From contig NZ_JARHUI010000006.1 of assembly GCF_029222925.1 (NCBI RefSeq), positions 295,685-359,684 of the forward strand: a stretch of DNA of 64,000 nt. Direction: 5' to 3'. Below, one piece after another: positions 33,836 through 43,847 of the stretch; positions within the stretch are counted from its first letter, which is position 1, and each line of letters begins with the position of its first letter. The notes beneath the pieces are model-generated. The model had not been told where the DNA came from. It searched no databases and worked only from the letters and a program-made list of their open reading frames with translations. The translations under genes and the position numbers were made by a program. Source of the DNA: Algoriphagus sp. CAU 1675. Lineage in GTDB: Bacteria > Bacteroidota > Bacteroidia > Cytophagales > Cyclobacteriaceae.

Positions 33836-35956
33836 TTATTGGTTCAGTAACTTTTCCAGGATTTCCGTTGCGGCCTCTGATAAAACCGTGCCCGGGCCGA
33901 ATATCGCAGCCACTCCCGAGTCGTAAAGGAATTGATAATCCTTTGGGGGTATGACCCCGCCGGCCACCACCATGATATCCGGTCTGCCCAGATCTTTGAG
34001 TGCCTGGATGAGTTGTGGAACCAGAGTCTTGTGTCCAGCGGCAAGAGAGGACGCTCCAACAATGTGGACGTCATTTTCTATGGCCTGTTCTGCGACTTCC
34101 TGAGGAGTTTGGAACAAGGGGCCTATATCTACGTCAAAGCCCAAATCCGCGAAACCCGTGGCAATTACTTTGGCTCCACGATCATGTCCGTCCTGGCCCA
34201 TTTTGGCTACCATGATTCTGGGTCTACGGCCCTCAAGAGCTGCAAACTTATCCGAAAGCTCTGTTGCTTTTTTGAAAGAGTCCTGATTTTTCACTTCTGC
34301 TGCATATACTCCGGTGATGGAAAGTGTCTTTGCATGATGCCTTCCAAAGGCTTTTTCCATAGCCTCTGAGATTTCTCCCAAAGTAGCTCTTTTTCTAGCG
34401 GCTTCCACTGCGAGATCCAATAAGTTGCCGGTTTGGTTTTTTGCGGCTTGGGTAATAGCATCCAAGGTTTTTTCAACTTCTTTGGAATCTCGTTTGGCTT
34501 TTACTTCTTCTAGTCTTCTGATTTGGGATTCCCGAACCGATTGGTTGTCGACCTCAAGTAGTTCGATTTCGGATTCTTCTTCGATTTGATAGCGGTTGAC
34601 TCCGACGATGATGTCCTTCCCGCTGTCTATTCGGGCTTGTTTTTTAGCTGCAGCCTCTTCAATTCTGAGTTTGGGAAGTCCTGCTTCTATGGCTTTGGCC
34701 ATTCCGCCTAGATTTTCTACTTCCTCGATCAAGGTCCATGCTCTTTGCACCAATTGATCGGTCAAATATTCCACATACAAGGATCCTCCCCAGGGGTCCA
34801 CAATTTTTGGGACTCCTGTTTCTTCCTGCAAAACCAACTGGGTGTTTCTCGCAATTCTGGCCGAAAAATCCGTCGGCAAAGCAATGGCCTCATCGAGTGA
34901 GTTGGTATGCAAAGATTGGGTATGCCCCATGGCAGCTCCCAAAGCTTCAATTGCTGTTCTGGTCACATTATTGAAAGGGTCTTGCTCGGTCAGGGACCAG
35001 CCGGAAGTCTGACAATGCGTCCTCAAAGCGAGGGATTTGGGGTCTTTAGGCTTGAACTCTTGGACGATTTTGGCCCAAAGAAGTCGTCCCGCTCTCATTT
35101 TGGCAATTTCCATGAAGTAATTCATTCCAATTGCCCAAAAAAAGGAAAGTCTCGGAGCGAAGTCATCAATGTCCAAACCTGCTTTGATTCCTGTTCTTAG
35201 ATATTCAAGTCCATCTGCCAAGGTATAGGCCAATTCTAAATCTGCCGTGGCACCTGCTTCCTGCATGTGATAACCGGAAATGGAAATGGAATTGAAACGA
35301 GGCATTTTTTTGGAAGTATATTCAAAAATGTCCGCAATGATCCGCATGCTTGCTTGAGGAGGGTAGATGTAAGTGTTCCTCACCATAAACTCCTTCAAAA
35401 TATCATTTTGAATTGTTCCGCTAAGGTTTTCTGGCTTCACCCCTTGTTCCTCCGCTGCGACGATGTAAAAAGCCAGAATGGGGATCACTGCTCCGTTCAT
35501 AGTCATGGAAACGGACATTTGGTCCAGAGGAATTTGGTCAAAGAGTACCTTCATGTCCTCAACTGTATCGATGGCCACACCTGCTTTCCCCACATCGCCC
35601 ACTACTCGAGGATGGTCTGAGTCATAGCCTCGGTGAGTGGCTAAGTCAAAGGCTACGGAAAGACCTTTTTGGCCAGCCGCTAAATTTCTTCGGTAAAATG
35701 CATTGGACTCCTCAGCAGTAGAAAACCCAGCGTACTGTCGGATGGTCCATGGTCTTATGACGTACATGGTACTATATGGACCCCTCAGGTAAGGCGGAAC
35801 CCCAGCACCAAAATTGAGATGAGGGAGTTTTAAGATTCTTTTGCTGTCAAAAACAGGAGGGATTTCAATCTGCTCGGGTGCATTCCAGCTTTTAAATCCG
35901 GAAGAGTCAATGTCCTTTATGGCGGGGGATTCCCAGTTTTTCAAATCAGGTCTCAT
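33836..35956 (-). CDS. mutB: Methylmalonyl-CoA mutase, large (catalytic) subunit
   Basis: 706 residues, the catalytic chain that interconverts methylmalonyl-CoA and succinyl-CoA with adenosylcobalamin. The substrate-binding TIM barrel spans about 40-560, with [13 protein letters not shown]. The C-terminal B12-binding domain has the cobalt-ligating motif [16 protein letters not shown]. The gene overlaps mutA by 4 bases. MeaB and B12 uptake genes are in the same window. The product succinyl-CoA is used by SucD, also encoded here. Confidence 0.97.
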   Translation of the reverse strand: MRPDLKNWESPAIKDIDSSGFKSWNAPEQIEIPPVFDSKRILKLPHLNFGAGVPPYLRGPYSTMYVIRPWTIRQYAGFSTAEESNAFYRRNLAAGQKGLSVAFDLATHRGYDSDHPRVVGDVGKAGVAIDTVEDMKVLFDQIPLDQMSVSMTMNGAVIPILAFYIVAAEEQGVKPENLSGTIQNDILKEFMVRNTYIYPPQASMRIIADIFEYTSKKMPRFNSISISGYHMQEAGATADLELAYTLADGLEYLRTGIKAGLDIDDFAPRLSFFWAIGMNYFMEIAKMRAGRLLWAKIVQEFKPKDPKSLALRTHCQTSGWSLTEQDPFNNVTRTAIEALGAAMGHTQSLHTNSLDEAIALPTDFSARIARNTQLVLQEETGVPKIVDPWGGSLYVEYLTDQLVQRAWTLIEEVENLGGMAKAIEAGLPKLRIEEAAAKKQARIDSGKDIIVGVNRYQIEEESEIELLEVDNQSVRESQIRRLEEVKAKRDSKEVEKTLDAITQAAKNQTGNLLDLAVEAARKRATLGEISEAMEKAFGRHHAKTLSITGVYAAEVKNQDSFKKATELSDKFAALEGRRPRIMVAKMGQDGHDRGAKVIATGFADLGFDVDIGPLFQTPQEVAEQAIENDVHIVGASSLAAGHKTLVPQLIQALKDLGRPDIMVVAGGVIPPKDYQFLYDSGVAAIFGPGTVLSEAATEILEKLLNQ

Positions 35957-37362
35957 AGCTTTCCGAGATTTTGAAGTTCCACCAAATAACTAGCTCGAGA
36001 GGGCTGCAGATCTTGCTCCTTTTCTTCAATGTGCACAAAAGGGAGGTTGTTGATAAGCGATCCGCTAGCTGGGAATTTATTGGTACCCACTTTTAGCTCT
36101 TTTCCCTCTAAAACTGCCAGCTGAACTGCCTTTCGGGTTTCACGGATTTCTTGATGAATCCTTCGGCTGGAAAAATCGGAGATCCAGCCACCTCTTTTTT
36201 CCAGCTCCACGATCTTGTTTCGGATCAGGTGGATTAGTTCAGTTTCCAGTGAATCCAAAAAATATGATCCTGCTGAAGGATCCATAACCTTATCCAGATA
36301 GCTTTCTTCCTTCAGTATGGAAGAAACATTTCTCGCAATTCTCTTTTCCATTACAGAGGCCGTTGTTTCTTCAAGCGGTCGAACCCAAAGTGTATTGCAA
36401 CCTCCGAGAATGGCAGCCATGGCTTCGTAAGTTTGACGAATCAAATTGGAGTTTTTATCCATGAGTGTTTTGCTCCAAAGGCTGCTTGAAACAACCAGGT
36501 GTATGGATTCAGGCGAAATTTCCAACTTATACTGTGCAGCTAATTCGACTAGAAATCTTCTTAGCGCTTTGATTTTGGCAATTTCCCCAAAGTGATTCTG
36601 ACCGGCTGTGGTGTGAAAAGCAAGATTTTGAAAGATTTTCTCAGGTTGAATCCCTTTTTCCGTGAGAGCATCTATCAATTCGATAAGTTCCCCCATTCCA
36701 AAGGTTAATTCTTGGATTCCATTTGCCCCAGAATTGGAATATCGGGCAAAATCAAGAGTGATGGGGCGAAAATTTGGGTATTCTTTCCAATCCTCGATCA
36801 GCTTTTCTGCTAATTCAAAAGCCTCTTCTAGGGTTCCGGAATTTGAAAAAGCAAAGTCAAATGGAGACCAAAGGATTGATCCTTTCAATTGCTCTTTTTG
36901 AATGGACTTTTTTTCAACCCATGATTTGATTAGGGAAAAGGCCTCCTGGTTTGAGTTTCCTTCGATCACCCAATTGATCTCTATAAATTCAGGGAATACT
37001 CCCTCCAATAATTTTTCTAGGTTTTCATTTCCTTGAAAATGGATGATTAGGGAGTCTGCTCCGTTTTCAAGGTTATGGAGAATTTCTTTGTTGGAAGAAC
37101 TGGGATCTGTAGGGAAAATTGAAACAGCATTGCTCCAAATACGGGGAGGTAAGCCTGGGATTCCGGATTCGGGGTTAAAAAGGGTTTCGGTTTTTTCGGC
37201 AGGTTTGTCCTCTATACCGTAGTAAGGCTGGATTTTCAGCTCTTTCCATAGGGTGGAAACCAATGTCTTTTCAAAGTCTTTTTCTTTGAGATCCTTCACG
37301 GCCTTTGCTTTCCATTCGGATTTTGAAATGCCGGTAAAGGGATAAAAGTCTGGTTTAGTCAT
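35953..37362 (-). CDS. mutA: Methylmalonyl-CoA mutase, small subunit (short form)
   Basis: 469 residues, homologous to the barrel of MutB but with no B12 motif, as in the non-catalytic chain of alpha/beta heterodimers. Segments include [46 protein letters not shown] and [17 protein letters not shown]. It is clearly shorter than the roughly 620-640 residue small subunits of Propionibacterium and Bacteroides, apparently because the degenerate C-terminal B12 domain is missing. It is read first, and mutB overlaps its end. The upstream region to dnaA is 357 bases. Confidence 0.92.
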   Translation of the reverse strand: MTKPDFYPFTGISKSEWKAKAVKDLKEKDFEKTLVSTLWKELKIQPYYGIEDKPAEKTETLFNPESGIPGLPPRIWSNAVSIFPTDPSSSNKEILHNLENGADSLIIHFQGNENLEKLLEGVFPEFIEINWVIEGNSNQEAFSLIKSWVEKKSIQKEQLKGSILWSPFDFAFSNSGTLEEAFELAEKLIEDWKEYPNFRPITLDFARYSNSGANGIQELTFGMGELIELIDALTEKGIQPEKIFQNLAFHTTAGQNHFGEIAKIKALRRFLVELAAQYKLEISPESIHLVVSSSLWSKTLMDKNSNLIRQTYEAMAAILGGCNTLWVRPLEETTASVMEKRIARNVSSILKEESYLDKVMDPSAGSYFLDSLETELIHLIRNKIVELEKRGGWISDFSSRRIHQEIRETRKAVQLAVLEGKELKVGTNKFPASGSLINNLPFVHIEEKEQDLQPSRASYLVELQNLGKL

Positions 37363-37719
37363 ATTTGGGTTCGACGTTTTTAAACGTTAATCTATAGATT
37401 CAAAAATAGAAAATTCAAGGGGATTGTCATGGCGTTAGTTTGCTTCAATTTGATAGGTGAATAGCCAGAAATTCCTCAATTGGAGTAAGGATTCTGTGAA
37501 AATAGTCGATTCAAGGCTTTTGTAGTTGTTTTGTGTGTTTTTCCGGAAGGTAGGAACCTAATAAGACTTCTGCGGAAAAGTTTATGTGGATAAGATTTTG
37601 TAGAGGTAGAAATTTTTAAATTTTCAACCCGATTTGGATTTTTTATTTAAGTGATTTTTACTCAAATTTGACACCCTTGCGAAATCCGTCCGGGTCATTG
37701 TTTTCAGAAACCTTCTCAA
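37363..37719. other. Intergenic region mutA-dnaA with one perfect DnaA box
   Basis: 357 bases between the divergent mutA and dnaA genes without a convincing ORF. TTATCCACA, a perfect DnaA box, occurs on the minus strand at 37585..37593, 127 bases before dnaA. It is followed by an AT-rich stretch at about 37606..37670. It could serve dnaA autoregulation, or be part of an origin, but only one exact box is seen. Confidence 0.55.
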
Positions 37720-39144
37720 ATGAGTTCAGAAGCTAGCGCAGTTTGGAATGAATGTTTACGTGTTATTGAACAGCACGTCAATGAGCAGAGCTTTTCAACT
37801 TGGTTTAAGCCTATCAATCCAGTCAAACTTGAGGGAACAAGTTTGACTATCCAAGTGCCAAGCCAGTTTTTTTACGAATGGTTGGAGGATAACTATGTTC
37901 AGGAATTAAAACTTGCCATCAAGACTACCTTAGGGCAAAGTGGAAGATTGGAATATGCTGTGGTTGTGGACCGTGGCAATTCGTCAAACCAGCCTTACGT
38001 GGTTTCTTACCCGCAGGGCAACAACGGGGTGAAAAAAAACAGTGCAACCCAACCTGTAGAACAGAAAGTTACTCCTTTTGAAATGCAGTCTTTGGGGGCC
38101 GAGGCCTTGACGCAAAGCAACTTAAATCCAAATTACACCTTTAGTACCTATATCGAAGGAGACTGTAACCGACTCGCCAGATCTGCCGGGTTTGCAGTAG
38201 CTACCAAGCCGGGAATTACTTCATTTAATCCTTTGATGGTGTATGGCGGAGTTGGACTCGGTAAAACCCACTTGGTTCAAGCCATTGGCAACGAAATCAA
38301 AAATGGCCCTGAAAACAAGTTTGTATTGTACGTGTCTTCCGAGAAGTTTGTAAACCAGTTTATGGATGCAATCAAGGATGGAAACGTAAAGAGTTTTACT
38401 AATTTTTACATGCAGGTGGATGTGTTGATTATTGACGACATCCAGTTTCTTGCAGGAAAGGATCGAACTCAGGAAATGTTTTTCCATATTTTCAATCATC
38501 TGCATCAAAATAAGAAACAGATTATCATGACTTCTGATTGTCCTCCTAGAGACTTGAAAGGTTTGGAGGAACGATTGTTGTCCAGATTCAAGTGGGGCTT
38601 GACCGCAGATCTTCAAATGCCCGATTTTGAAACTAGGGTTGCCATCATCAGAAGAAAAATGCAGTCAGAAGGTATTTTTATTCCAGATGATGTAGTGGAA
38701 TATTTGGCCTACACGGTTGACACGAATGTTCGTGAGTTGGAGGGGATATTGATTTCCCTTATAGCTTATGCTTCATTGGATCGGGTAGAAATCAGCTTGG
38801 AACTTGCCAAGACGGTGATGAAAAATATCATTAAGGATATTGAAACCGAGGTTGGAATAGATTTTATTCAGAAGTCAGTTTCTGAATATTATGGCATTGA
38901 AGCAGAAGATTTGAAAGCCAAAACCCGTAAGAAAGAAATCGTAGTGGCGAGACAGGTGGCTATGTATTTTTCAAAAGAGTTTACCAATCATTCGCTCAAA
39001 TCCATTGGATATCATTTTGGAGGAAGGGACCACTCTACCGTAATCCATGCTGTACACACAGTTAATGACCTGATGGAAACAGACAGCTCATTTAGAAATT
39101 CAGTAAACGAGCTGAAGAAAAAATTCAAAATGAGGTCTTATTAA
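37720..39144 (+). CDS. dnaA: Chromosomal replication initiator protein DnaA
   Basis: 474 residues. Domain I (SSEASAVWNECLRVIEQHV), a short linker, the AAA+ domain with Walker A YGGVGLGKTHLVQA and Walker B DVLIIDDIQFL, and domain IV with the DNA-binding signature GGRDHSTVIHAV are all present. DnaA opens the origin and regulates transcription. The ATG at 37720 is the normal start. It is divergent from mutA, and its stop lies 12 bases from the convergent HI0074-like gene without a terminator. Confidence 0.98.
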   Translation: MSSEASAVWNECLRVIEQHVNEQSFSTWFKPINPVKLEGTSLTIQVPSQFFYEWLEDNYVQELKLAIKTTLGQSGRLEYAVVVDRGNSSNQPYVVSYPQGNNGVKKNSATQPVEQKVTPFEMQSLGAEALTQSNLNPNYTFSTYIEGDCNRLARSAGFAVATKPGITSFNPLMVYGGVGLGKTHLVQAIGNEIKNGPENKFVLYVSSEKFVNQFMDAIKDGNVKSFTNFYMQVDVLIIDDIQFLAGKDRTQEMFFHIFNHLHQNKKQIIMTSDCPPRDLKGLEERLLSRFKWGLTADLQMPDFETRVAIIRRKMQSEGIFIPDDVVEYLAYTVDTNVRELEGILISLIAYASLDRVEISLELAKTVMKNIIKDIETEVGIDFIQKSVSEYYGIEAEDLKAKTRKKEIVVARQVAMYFSKEFTNHSLKSIGYHFGGRDHSTVIHAVHTVNDLMETDSSFRNSVNELKKKFKMRSY

Positions 39145-39156
39145 GTCAAGCCCTTT

Positions 39157-39573
39157 TTATTCATTGAGCTTTTTTTCCATCGTGTCTTCAAACTTTTCAA
39201 AAAGGCCGATGTATTGTTTTTGAATGTTTTCCAGAAATTTTCCCTGGGTATCAATTGAATAAACCGGATTGTACTGAATCCTATCTATAATCATATCCAG
39301 CCAAGCTTTCCCATCGTCAATCAGATCCGCATGAAAGGCCTCCAATGTAGCGTCTCTTGATCCAGAGAAGGGGCCTTTTCCCAGTTTTTCAAAATATTTG
39401 CGGATCAGTTTCATGGCAATTTCATGGGCCACTTCAAAGCTGATGATTAAATCTCTGGATTGGGATTCAGTCATGGGTTTGTGATTGTTCCGGTTAGCAT
39501 AGGAGCGAAGATCTTCCAGTGCGTTACTGAACTCGTCCAGGCACTGTTCACAGGTTTGAGGTAAGGTTTTCAT
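39157..39573 (-). CDS. Orphan HI0074-like nucleotidyltransferase substrate-binding protein
   Basis: 138 residues of all-helical HEPN-superfamily HI0074 type (NTase substrate-binding). Conserved pieces are FEVAHEIAMKLIRKYFEKLG, GSRDATLEAFHADLIDDGKAWLDM and DRIQYNPVYSIDT. In HI0074-type proteins the Arg is followed by four residues and His (RxxxxH); here the position after RIQYN is Pro, so the histidine appears lost. The usual partner, a MNT nucleotidyltransferase gene, is not adjacent on either side. An open role, perhaps as a remnant antitoxin or independent binding protein, is possible. Confidence 0.78.
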   Translation of the reverse strand: MKTLPQTCEQCLDEFSNALEDLRSYANRNNHKPMTESQSRDLIISFEVAHEIAMKLIRKYFEKLGKGPFSGSRDATLEAFHADLIDDGKAWLDMIIDRIQYNPVYSIDTQGKFLENIQKQYIGLFEKFEDTMEKKLNE

Positions 39574-39634
39574 AGCTAATTCTTTTCTTTCAATTTAGAC
39601 AAAAGAAGGAATAGAAGTGGTGATATAAGCAAAA

Positions 39635-39662
39635 AAAAGGAAGCCGAAAGGCTTCCTTTTAT
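39635..39662 (-). terminator. Rho-independent terminator of htrA
   Basis: AAAAGGAAGCC, GAAA, GGCTTCCTTTT, with A/T tracts on both sides. It ends the minus-strand htrA gene and separates it from the HI0074-like gene. Confidence 0.92.
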
Positions 39663-39664
39663 GA

Positions 39665-41110
39665 TTATTTCACAGAGTAACTTTGCATAAATGGTTGACC
39701 ATTTGGTGCTACACCTTCCAAAAGAAGCCGGCCGCTGAACTCCTCCAAGAACTTGCCTACAGCCTCCGGATCCAGAGCATCCTTTTCATTGATCCGAGTG
39801 ATCACAAATCCATCCCTCAGACCGAGGTCTCGCAAATACCCTCGGGTAAGGCCAGTAATTTTAATGCCATGGGTAATTCCTAATTTATCTTTTTCTATAG
39901 TGTTGACGGCTTCAAGTTTAGCTCCAAGTAATCTTGAACTGTAATATTCTCTCTTCAGAACGCCTGTTCCTCCCTCCAGATTTTGGAGGAGAAGGGTTGT
40001 GGTTTTAGGTGCCCCATTTCTTAAGAAAGTGACGGCCAATTCATCTCCCGGGTAATAATAGGAGAGGGCCTCCTCAAAACTCCCCATTCCTTTCACTGGT
40101 TGGTCACCCAATCGGGTAATTACATCATTTCGTTGGATTCCTGCCTGCTCTGCAGCTCCTGATCGAATGACATGAGTCACGATAACTCCGTCTAAAGATT
40201 TAATTTTCATTTCTTCTGCTAGTTCCGGAGTGATTTCCACAGCTTCAATTCCTGGAATAGCCTTTTGCACCTCACCATATTGGATGAGGTCATTGGCCAC
40301 TTTCATGGCAATATCCACAGGGACAGCAAAACCATATCCCGTATACGAACCCGTTCTCGATAAAATGGCGGTGTTGATTCCAACCAATTCTCCCTTGATG
40401 TTGACCAAAGCACCTCCTGAGTTTCCAGGATTAATTGGGGCATCAGTTTGGATAAAGCTCTCAAGAGGGAAGTCTCCTCCTAAGATATTGATTTGGCGTT
40501 CCTTGGCAGAAACAATCCCTGCTGTAACAGTGGAGGTTAAATTGAAGGGATTTCCTACGGCCAAAACCCATTCTCCTATTTTAAGATCCCTGCTGCTTCC
40601 TTGGTGAATGGCTGGTAGATTTTCAGCTTCAATTTTTAGTACTGCTATATCTGTGTTTTTGTCAGTCCCAACCAATCTGGCTTGATAGGTTCTTTTTTGA
40701 TGGACTACTTCCAAAATTTCAGCACGATCGATGACATGGTTGTTGGTGATGATAAATCCATCTTCGGAAATGATCACTCCTGATCCAGAACTGACTTGCT
40801 GTGAGGGACCGGTTCCAAAGAAGTAGTCGAACATGCTGTAACGTCTAGGATCGGTTCCGGAGAAATTCTTGATAAAGACCACAGAGCCTGTGCTTTTTTC
40901 GGAAGCCTCCACAAATGAGGTCGGTAAATCGCTGCTCAAACCAGAGTTGGTTGCCGAGGTTTGGCTGATAAATTGAGTCGGTGCAGTCGAGAACTTTTCA
41001 TTTGTAGGGTAATCTGCTTCTTGTTTATTGAAATCCACAGATGTCCAAAGTGCAGCTCCTGCAAGACCTGCCAGAAAGGCCGACGCGATATTCTTTAGGA
41101 AATTCTTCAT
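39665..41110 (-). CDS. HtrA/DegP family serine protease (paralogue 1)
   Basis: 481 residues with a membrane anchor or signal at the N terminus (NIASAFLAGLAGAALWTS). The trypsin-like domain has His in TNNHVIDRA, Asp in TDIAVLKIE and Ser in NPGNSGGALVN. Two PDZ domains follow (LDGVIVTHVIRSGAAEQAG; ITGLTRGYLRDLGL). It degrades misfolded envelope proteins in the periplasm. A second HtrA gene is at 50521. It has a strong terminator. Confidence 0.95.
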   Translation of the reverse strand: MKNFLKNIASAFLAGLAGAALWTSVDFNKQEADYPTNEKFSTAPTQFISQTSATNSGLSSDLPTSFVEASEKSTGSVVFIKNFSGTDPRRYSMFDYFFGTGPSQQVSSGSGVIISEDGFIITNNHVIDRAEILEVVHQKRTYQARLVGTDKNTDIAVLKIEAENLPAIHQGSSRDLKIGEWVLAVGNPFNLTSTVTAGIVSAKERQINILGGDFPLESFIQTDAPINPGNSGGALVNIKGELVGINTAILSRTGSYTGYGFAVPVDIAMKVANDLIQYGEVQKAIPGIEAVEITPELAEEMKIKSLDGVIVTHVIRSGAAEQAGIQRNDVITRLGDQPVKGMGSFEEALSYYYPGDELAVTFLRNGAPKTTTLLLQNLEGGTGVLKREYYSSRLLGAKLEAVNTIEKDKLGITHGIKITGLTRGYLRDLGLRDGFVITRINEKDALDPEAVGKFLEEFSGRLLLEGVAPNGQPFMQSYSVK

Positions 41111-41269
41111 GGATGAATTTTTTAGAATTTGACGACTTAGTTTAGGTTCAGTTTTTCAATTTCACATCTTTTAAGGATTGGAATCACTGCTCTCATGCGT
41201 CCAAACATCAAAAATTAATCCTAAGGCTAAAAACTGACGAATTGGGCAAGGAAAAGTCTAGGCATCTTG

Positions 41270-41277
41270 TAATTTTG
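41270..41277 (+). promoter_or_regulatory. -7 element of dxr
   Basis: TAATTTTG fits TAnnTTTG, 62 bases before the dxr ATG. A leader hairpin with a T tract lies between (41296..41320). Confidence 0.6.
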
Positions 41278-41295
41278 TCAGCTTATTGAGAAAAC

Positions 41296-41320
41296 CTTCT
41301 GCATCTTGCAGAAGTTTTTA
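41296..41320 (+). terminator. Terminator-like hairpin in the dxr leader (possible attenuator)
   Basis: CTTCTGCA, TCT, TGCAGAAG followed by TTTTTA, with an A tract before the stem. It lies between the dxr -7 element and the start codon, 19 bases before ATG. No plus-strand gene ends upstream (the nearest, dnaA, ends at 39144), so a plain terminator is hard to explain. Confidence 0.5.
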
Positions 41321-41339
41321 TCCTCAAAATCCCAAATGA

Positions 41340-42506
41340 ATGATTGAAGCGAAACGTGTAGCCATCCTGGGCAGCACCGGAAGTATTGGTACTCAAACCC
41401 TGGAGGTAATTCGTCAGCACCCGGAGGAATTCGAGGTGGAGGTCCTTACAGCCCAAAACAACTGTGATTTATTGATTGCTCAGGCCTTGGAGTTTCAGCC
41501 CAATGCTGTGGTAATCGGAAATGAGGCAAGTTATCAAAAAGTCAAAGAGGCTTTGATCCCTCATGATATCAAGGTTTTTGCCGGACAAAAGGCACTTGCC
41601 CAAATCGTTGAAATGGAGACCATTGATGTTGTTTTAACTGCTTTGGTGGGCTATTCCGGACTGATTCCGACCGTCAATGCAATTCAGGCAGGCAAGCAGA
41701 TTGCCTTGGCAAATAAGGAAACTCTAGTGGTTGCAGGGGAGATTATCACTGCGATTGCAAAAGAAAAAGGAGTGAATATTTACCCCGTAGATTCTGAGCA
41801 TTCCGCAATTTTCCAATGCTTGGTTGGGGAATTCCATAATCCTATAGAAAAGATCATTCTTACAGCCTCAGGAGGACCATTCAGGGGTAAGGATCGTGAT
41901 TTTCTCCAAAATGTCACCAAGGCTCAGGCCTTGAAGCATCCCAATTGGGACATGGGAGCCAAAATCACCATAGATTCCGCTTCACTGATGAATAAGGGCC
42001 TGGAGGTGATTGAAGCAAAGTGGCTTTTTGGGTTAAAAAGTGAACAAATAGAAGTGGTTGTTCATCCTCAGTCTATCATTCATTCTTTGGTGCAGTTTGA
42101 GGATGGGTCGATGAAAGCGCAACTCGGACTTCCCGATATGCGTATTCCCATTCAGTTTGCCCTGAGTTATCCTCATAGATTGAAAAGTGATTTTGAGAGA
42201 TTTGATTTTCTCAAGTACCCCAATTTAACATTTGAACAACCAGATTTAAAGACGTTCCGGAACCTTCAGCTGGCTTTTGACGCTTTAGCTAAGGGAGGAA
42301 ATGCTCCTTGTGTGTTGAATGCCGCCAATGAAATCGTTGTGGAAGCATTCCTGAAAGAAGAAATAGGCTTTTTGGAAATGTCTGACTTGATTGGGGAAAC
42401 TTTGACTAAAATTGAATTTATAGGTCATCCAAGTTTGGAAGACTACGTGGAGACTGATCAGAGGGCGAGAGAGATTACAAAAGAATTAATAAAGCGTAAA
42501 GTATAA
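41340..42506 (+). CDS. dxr: 1-deoxy-D-xylulose-5-phosphate reductoisomerase
   Basis: 388 residues, the enzyme that commits DXP to the MEP isoprenoid pathway. The NADPH motif is GSTGSIGTQTLEV, the metal/substrate motif is PVDSEHSAIFQCL, and the second half has IDSASLMNKGLEVIEAKWLF and VVHPQSIIHSLV. The MEP pathway gene ispG is also in this window. The stop TAA shares its last A with the rseP ATG. The start ATG at 41340 follows a 62-base leader with a hairpin. Confidence 0.97.
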   Translation: MIEAKRVAILGSTGSIGTQTLEVIRQHPEEFEVEVLTAQNNCDLLIAQALEFQPNAVVIGNEASYQKVKEALIPHDIKVFAGQKALAQIVEMETIDVVLTALVGYSGLIPTVNAIQAGKQIALANKETLVVAGEIITAIAKEKGVNIYPVDSEHSAIFQCLVGEFHNPIEKIILTASGGPFRGKDRDFLQNVTKAQALKHPNWDMGAKITIDSASLMNKGLEVIEAKWLFGLKSEQIEVVVHPQSIIHSLVQFEDGSMKAQLGLPDMRIPIQFALSYPHRLKSDFERFDFLKYPNLTFEQPDLKTFRNLQLAFDALAKGGNAPCVLNAANEIVVEAFLKEEIGFLEMSDLIGETLTKIEFIGHPSLEDYVETDQRAREITKELIKRKV

Positions 42507-43825
42507 TGGATACATTGATTATGGTGGGCCAGTTACTCCTGGGATTGTCAATTCTGGTGGGTTTGCATGAATTGGGTCACTTGTTGACAGCAAAGCTGTT
42601 TGGTATGAGAGTGGAAAAATTTTCCATTGGATTTCCTCCGAAAATCGCAGGATTCCAGTGGGGAGAAACAGAGTACTCCATAGGAGCAATTCCTTTGGGT
42701 GGCTTTGTGAAAATATCAGGTATGGTGGATGAATCCATGGATACCGAACAGCTCTCCTCTGAGCCTCAACCGTGGGAGTTCCGGTCCAAACCAGCCTGGC
42801 AACGCCTTATTGTGATGCTTGGTGGGATTATCGTGAATGTGATTACAGGGATTGTCATATTTGTCTTTTTGGTTTACCAAAATGGAGAAACTTATTTCTC
42901 AAAAGACCAGATCATAGAAAATGGTATAGTAGCCTATGAATACGGGGAGTCCATTGGATTGAAAACCGGGGATAAAATCCTGAATGTAAATGGGCAGGAA
43001 TATCAGGGACTAAATGAACTCAGTAGTGGGAATGTACTGCTGACAGAGAATGCTTACTATACCGTTGATCGAGATGGGGAGCAGATTAAGGTGGAAATTC
43101 CGAAAGGCTTTATCAATGTTTTTAACAATGAGGAAGCTTTCGATAAATTTATCAGTGTACGTTTCCCTTTTAAGCTTAGTGCCATAGACCAGGGAGGAGC
43201 AGCTGAAAAGGCTGGAATCAAAGTTGAGGACAAAATACTAGCCGTTAATGGTCAACCTGTCACTTATTTTGACGAGTTGCAGTCCGCTTTGGCAAAATCA
43301 AAGAATCAGGATGCAGAGATTACCTTGCTTTCCAACGGAGACACCACTTCTACTACTGTTGCGGTCACTGATAGGGGTACCATTGATATTGGGGTGAATG
43401 CCTTGATTGAGCCAGTTAGAAGAAGTTATGGGATAAGTGAGGCGCTAAACAAAGGGACTGCCCGTGCATTCGGAGTAGTCATTGTCAATGCAAAAGCCCT
43501 GGGTAAAATGTTCACGGGGGAAGTTTCTGCCAAGAACGTCAGTGGGCCGATCGGTATGGCTAAAATTTATGGACATACTTGGGACTGGACTAAATTTTGG
43601 AGCATTACAGGCTTGATTTCCATGATTCTGGCGTTTATGAATCTGTTGCCTATACCGGCATTGGACGGAGGACACGTAATGTTCTTGCTGTATGAGATGG
43701 TATCAGGTAGAGCTCCTTCAGACAAATTCCTGGAGAATGCGCAGAAAGTTGGAATGGTGATTCTATTGGCCCTAATGGTTTTCGCGATTGGAAATGATAT
43801 TTTGAAATTCTTTACTGGTTGGTAA
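42506..43825 (+). CDS. rseP: Site-2 intramembrane metalloprotease RseP
   Basis: 439 residues with four transmembrane helices. The zinc site HELGH is in the first helix (VGLHELGHLL) and the LDG motif is in NLLPIPALDGGH in the third. Two PDZ-like domains lie between. Site-2 proteases clip anti-sigma factors and signal peptides in the membrane. Translation is coupled to dxr (overlap of 1 base). This dxr-rseP pair is conserved in many bacteria. The protein quality control cluster begins just downstream. Confidence 0.96.
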   Translation: MDTLIMVGQLLLGLSILVGLHELGHLLTAKLFGMRVEKFSIGFPPKIAGFQWGETEYSIGAIPLGGFVKISGMVDESMDTEQLSSEPQPWEFRSKPAWQRLIVMLGGIIVNVITGIVIFVFLVYQNGETYFSKDQIIENGIVAYEYGESIGLKTGDKILNVNGQEYQGLNELSSGNVLLTENAYYTVDRDGEQIKVEIPKGFINVFNNEEAFDKFISVRFPFKLSAIDQGGAAEKAGIKVEDKILAVNGQPVTYFDELQSALAKSKNQDAEITLLSNGDTTSTTVAVTDRGTIDIGVNALIEPVRRSYGISEALNKGTARAFGVVIVNAKALGKMFTGEVSAKNVSGPIGMAKIYGHTWDWTKFWSITGLISMILAFMNLLPIPALDGGHVMFLLYEMVSGRAPSDKFLENAQKVGMVILLALMVFAIGNDILKFFTGW

Positions 43826-43847
43826 AATTTCAACTGAATAAATTTTG

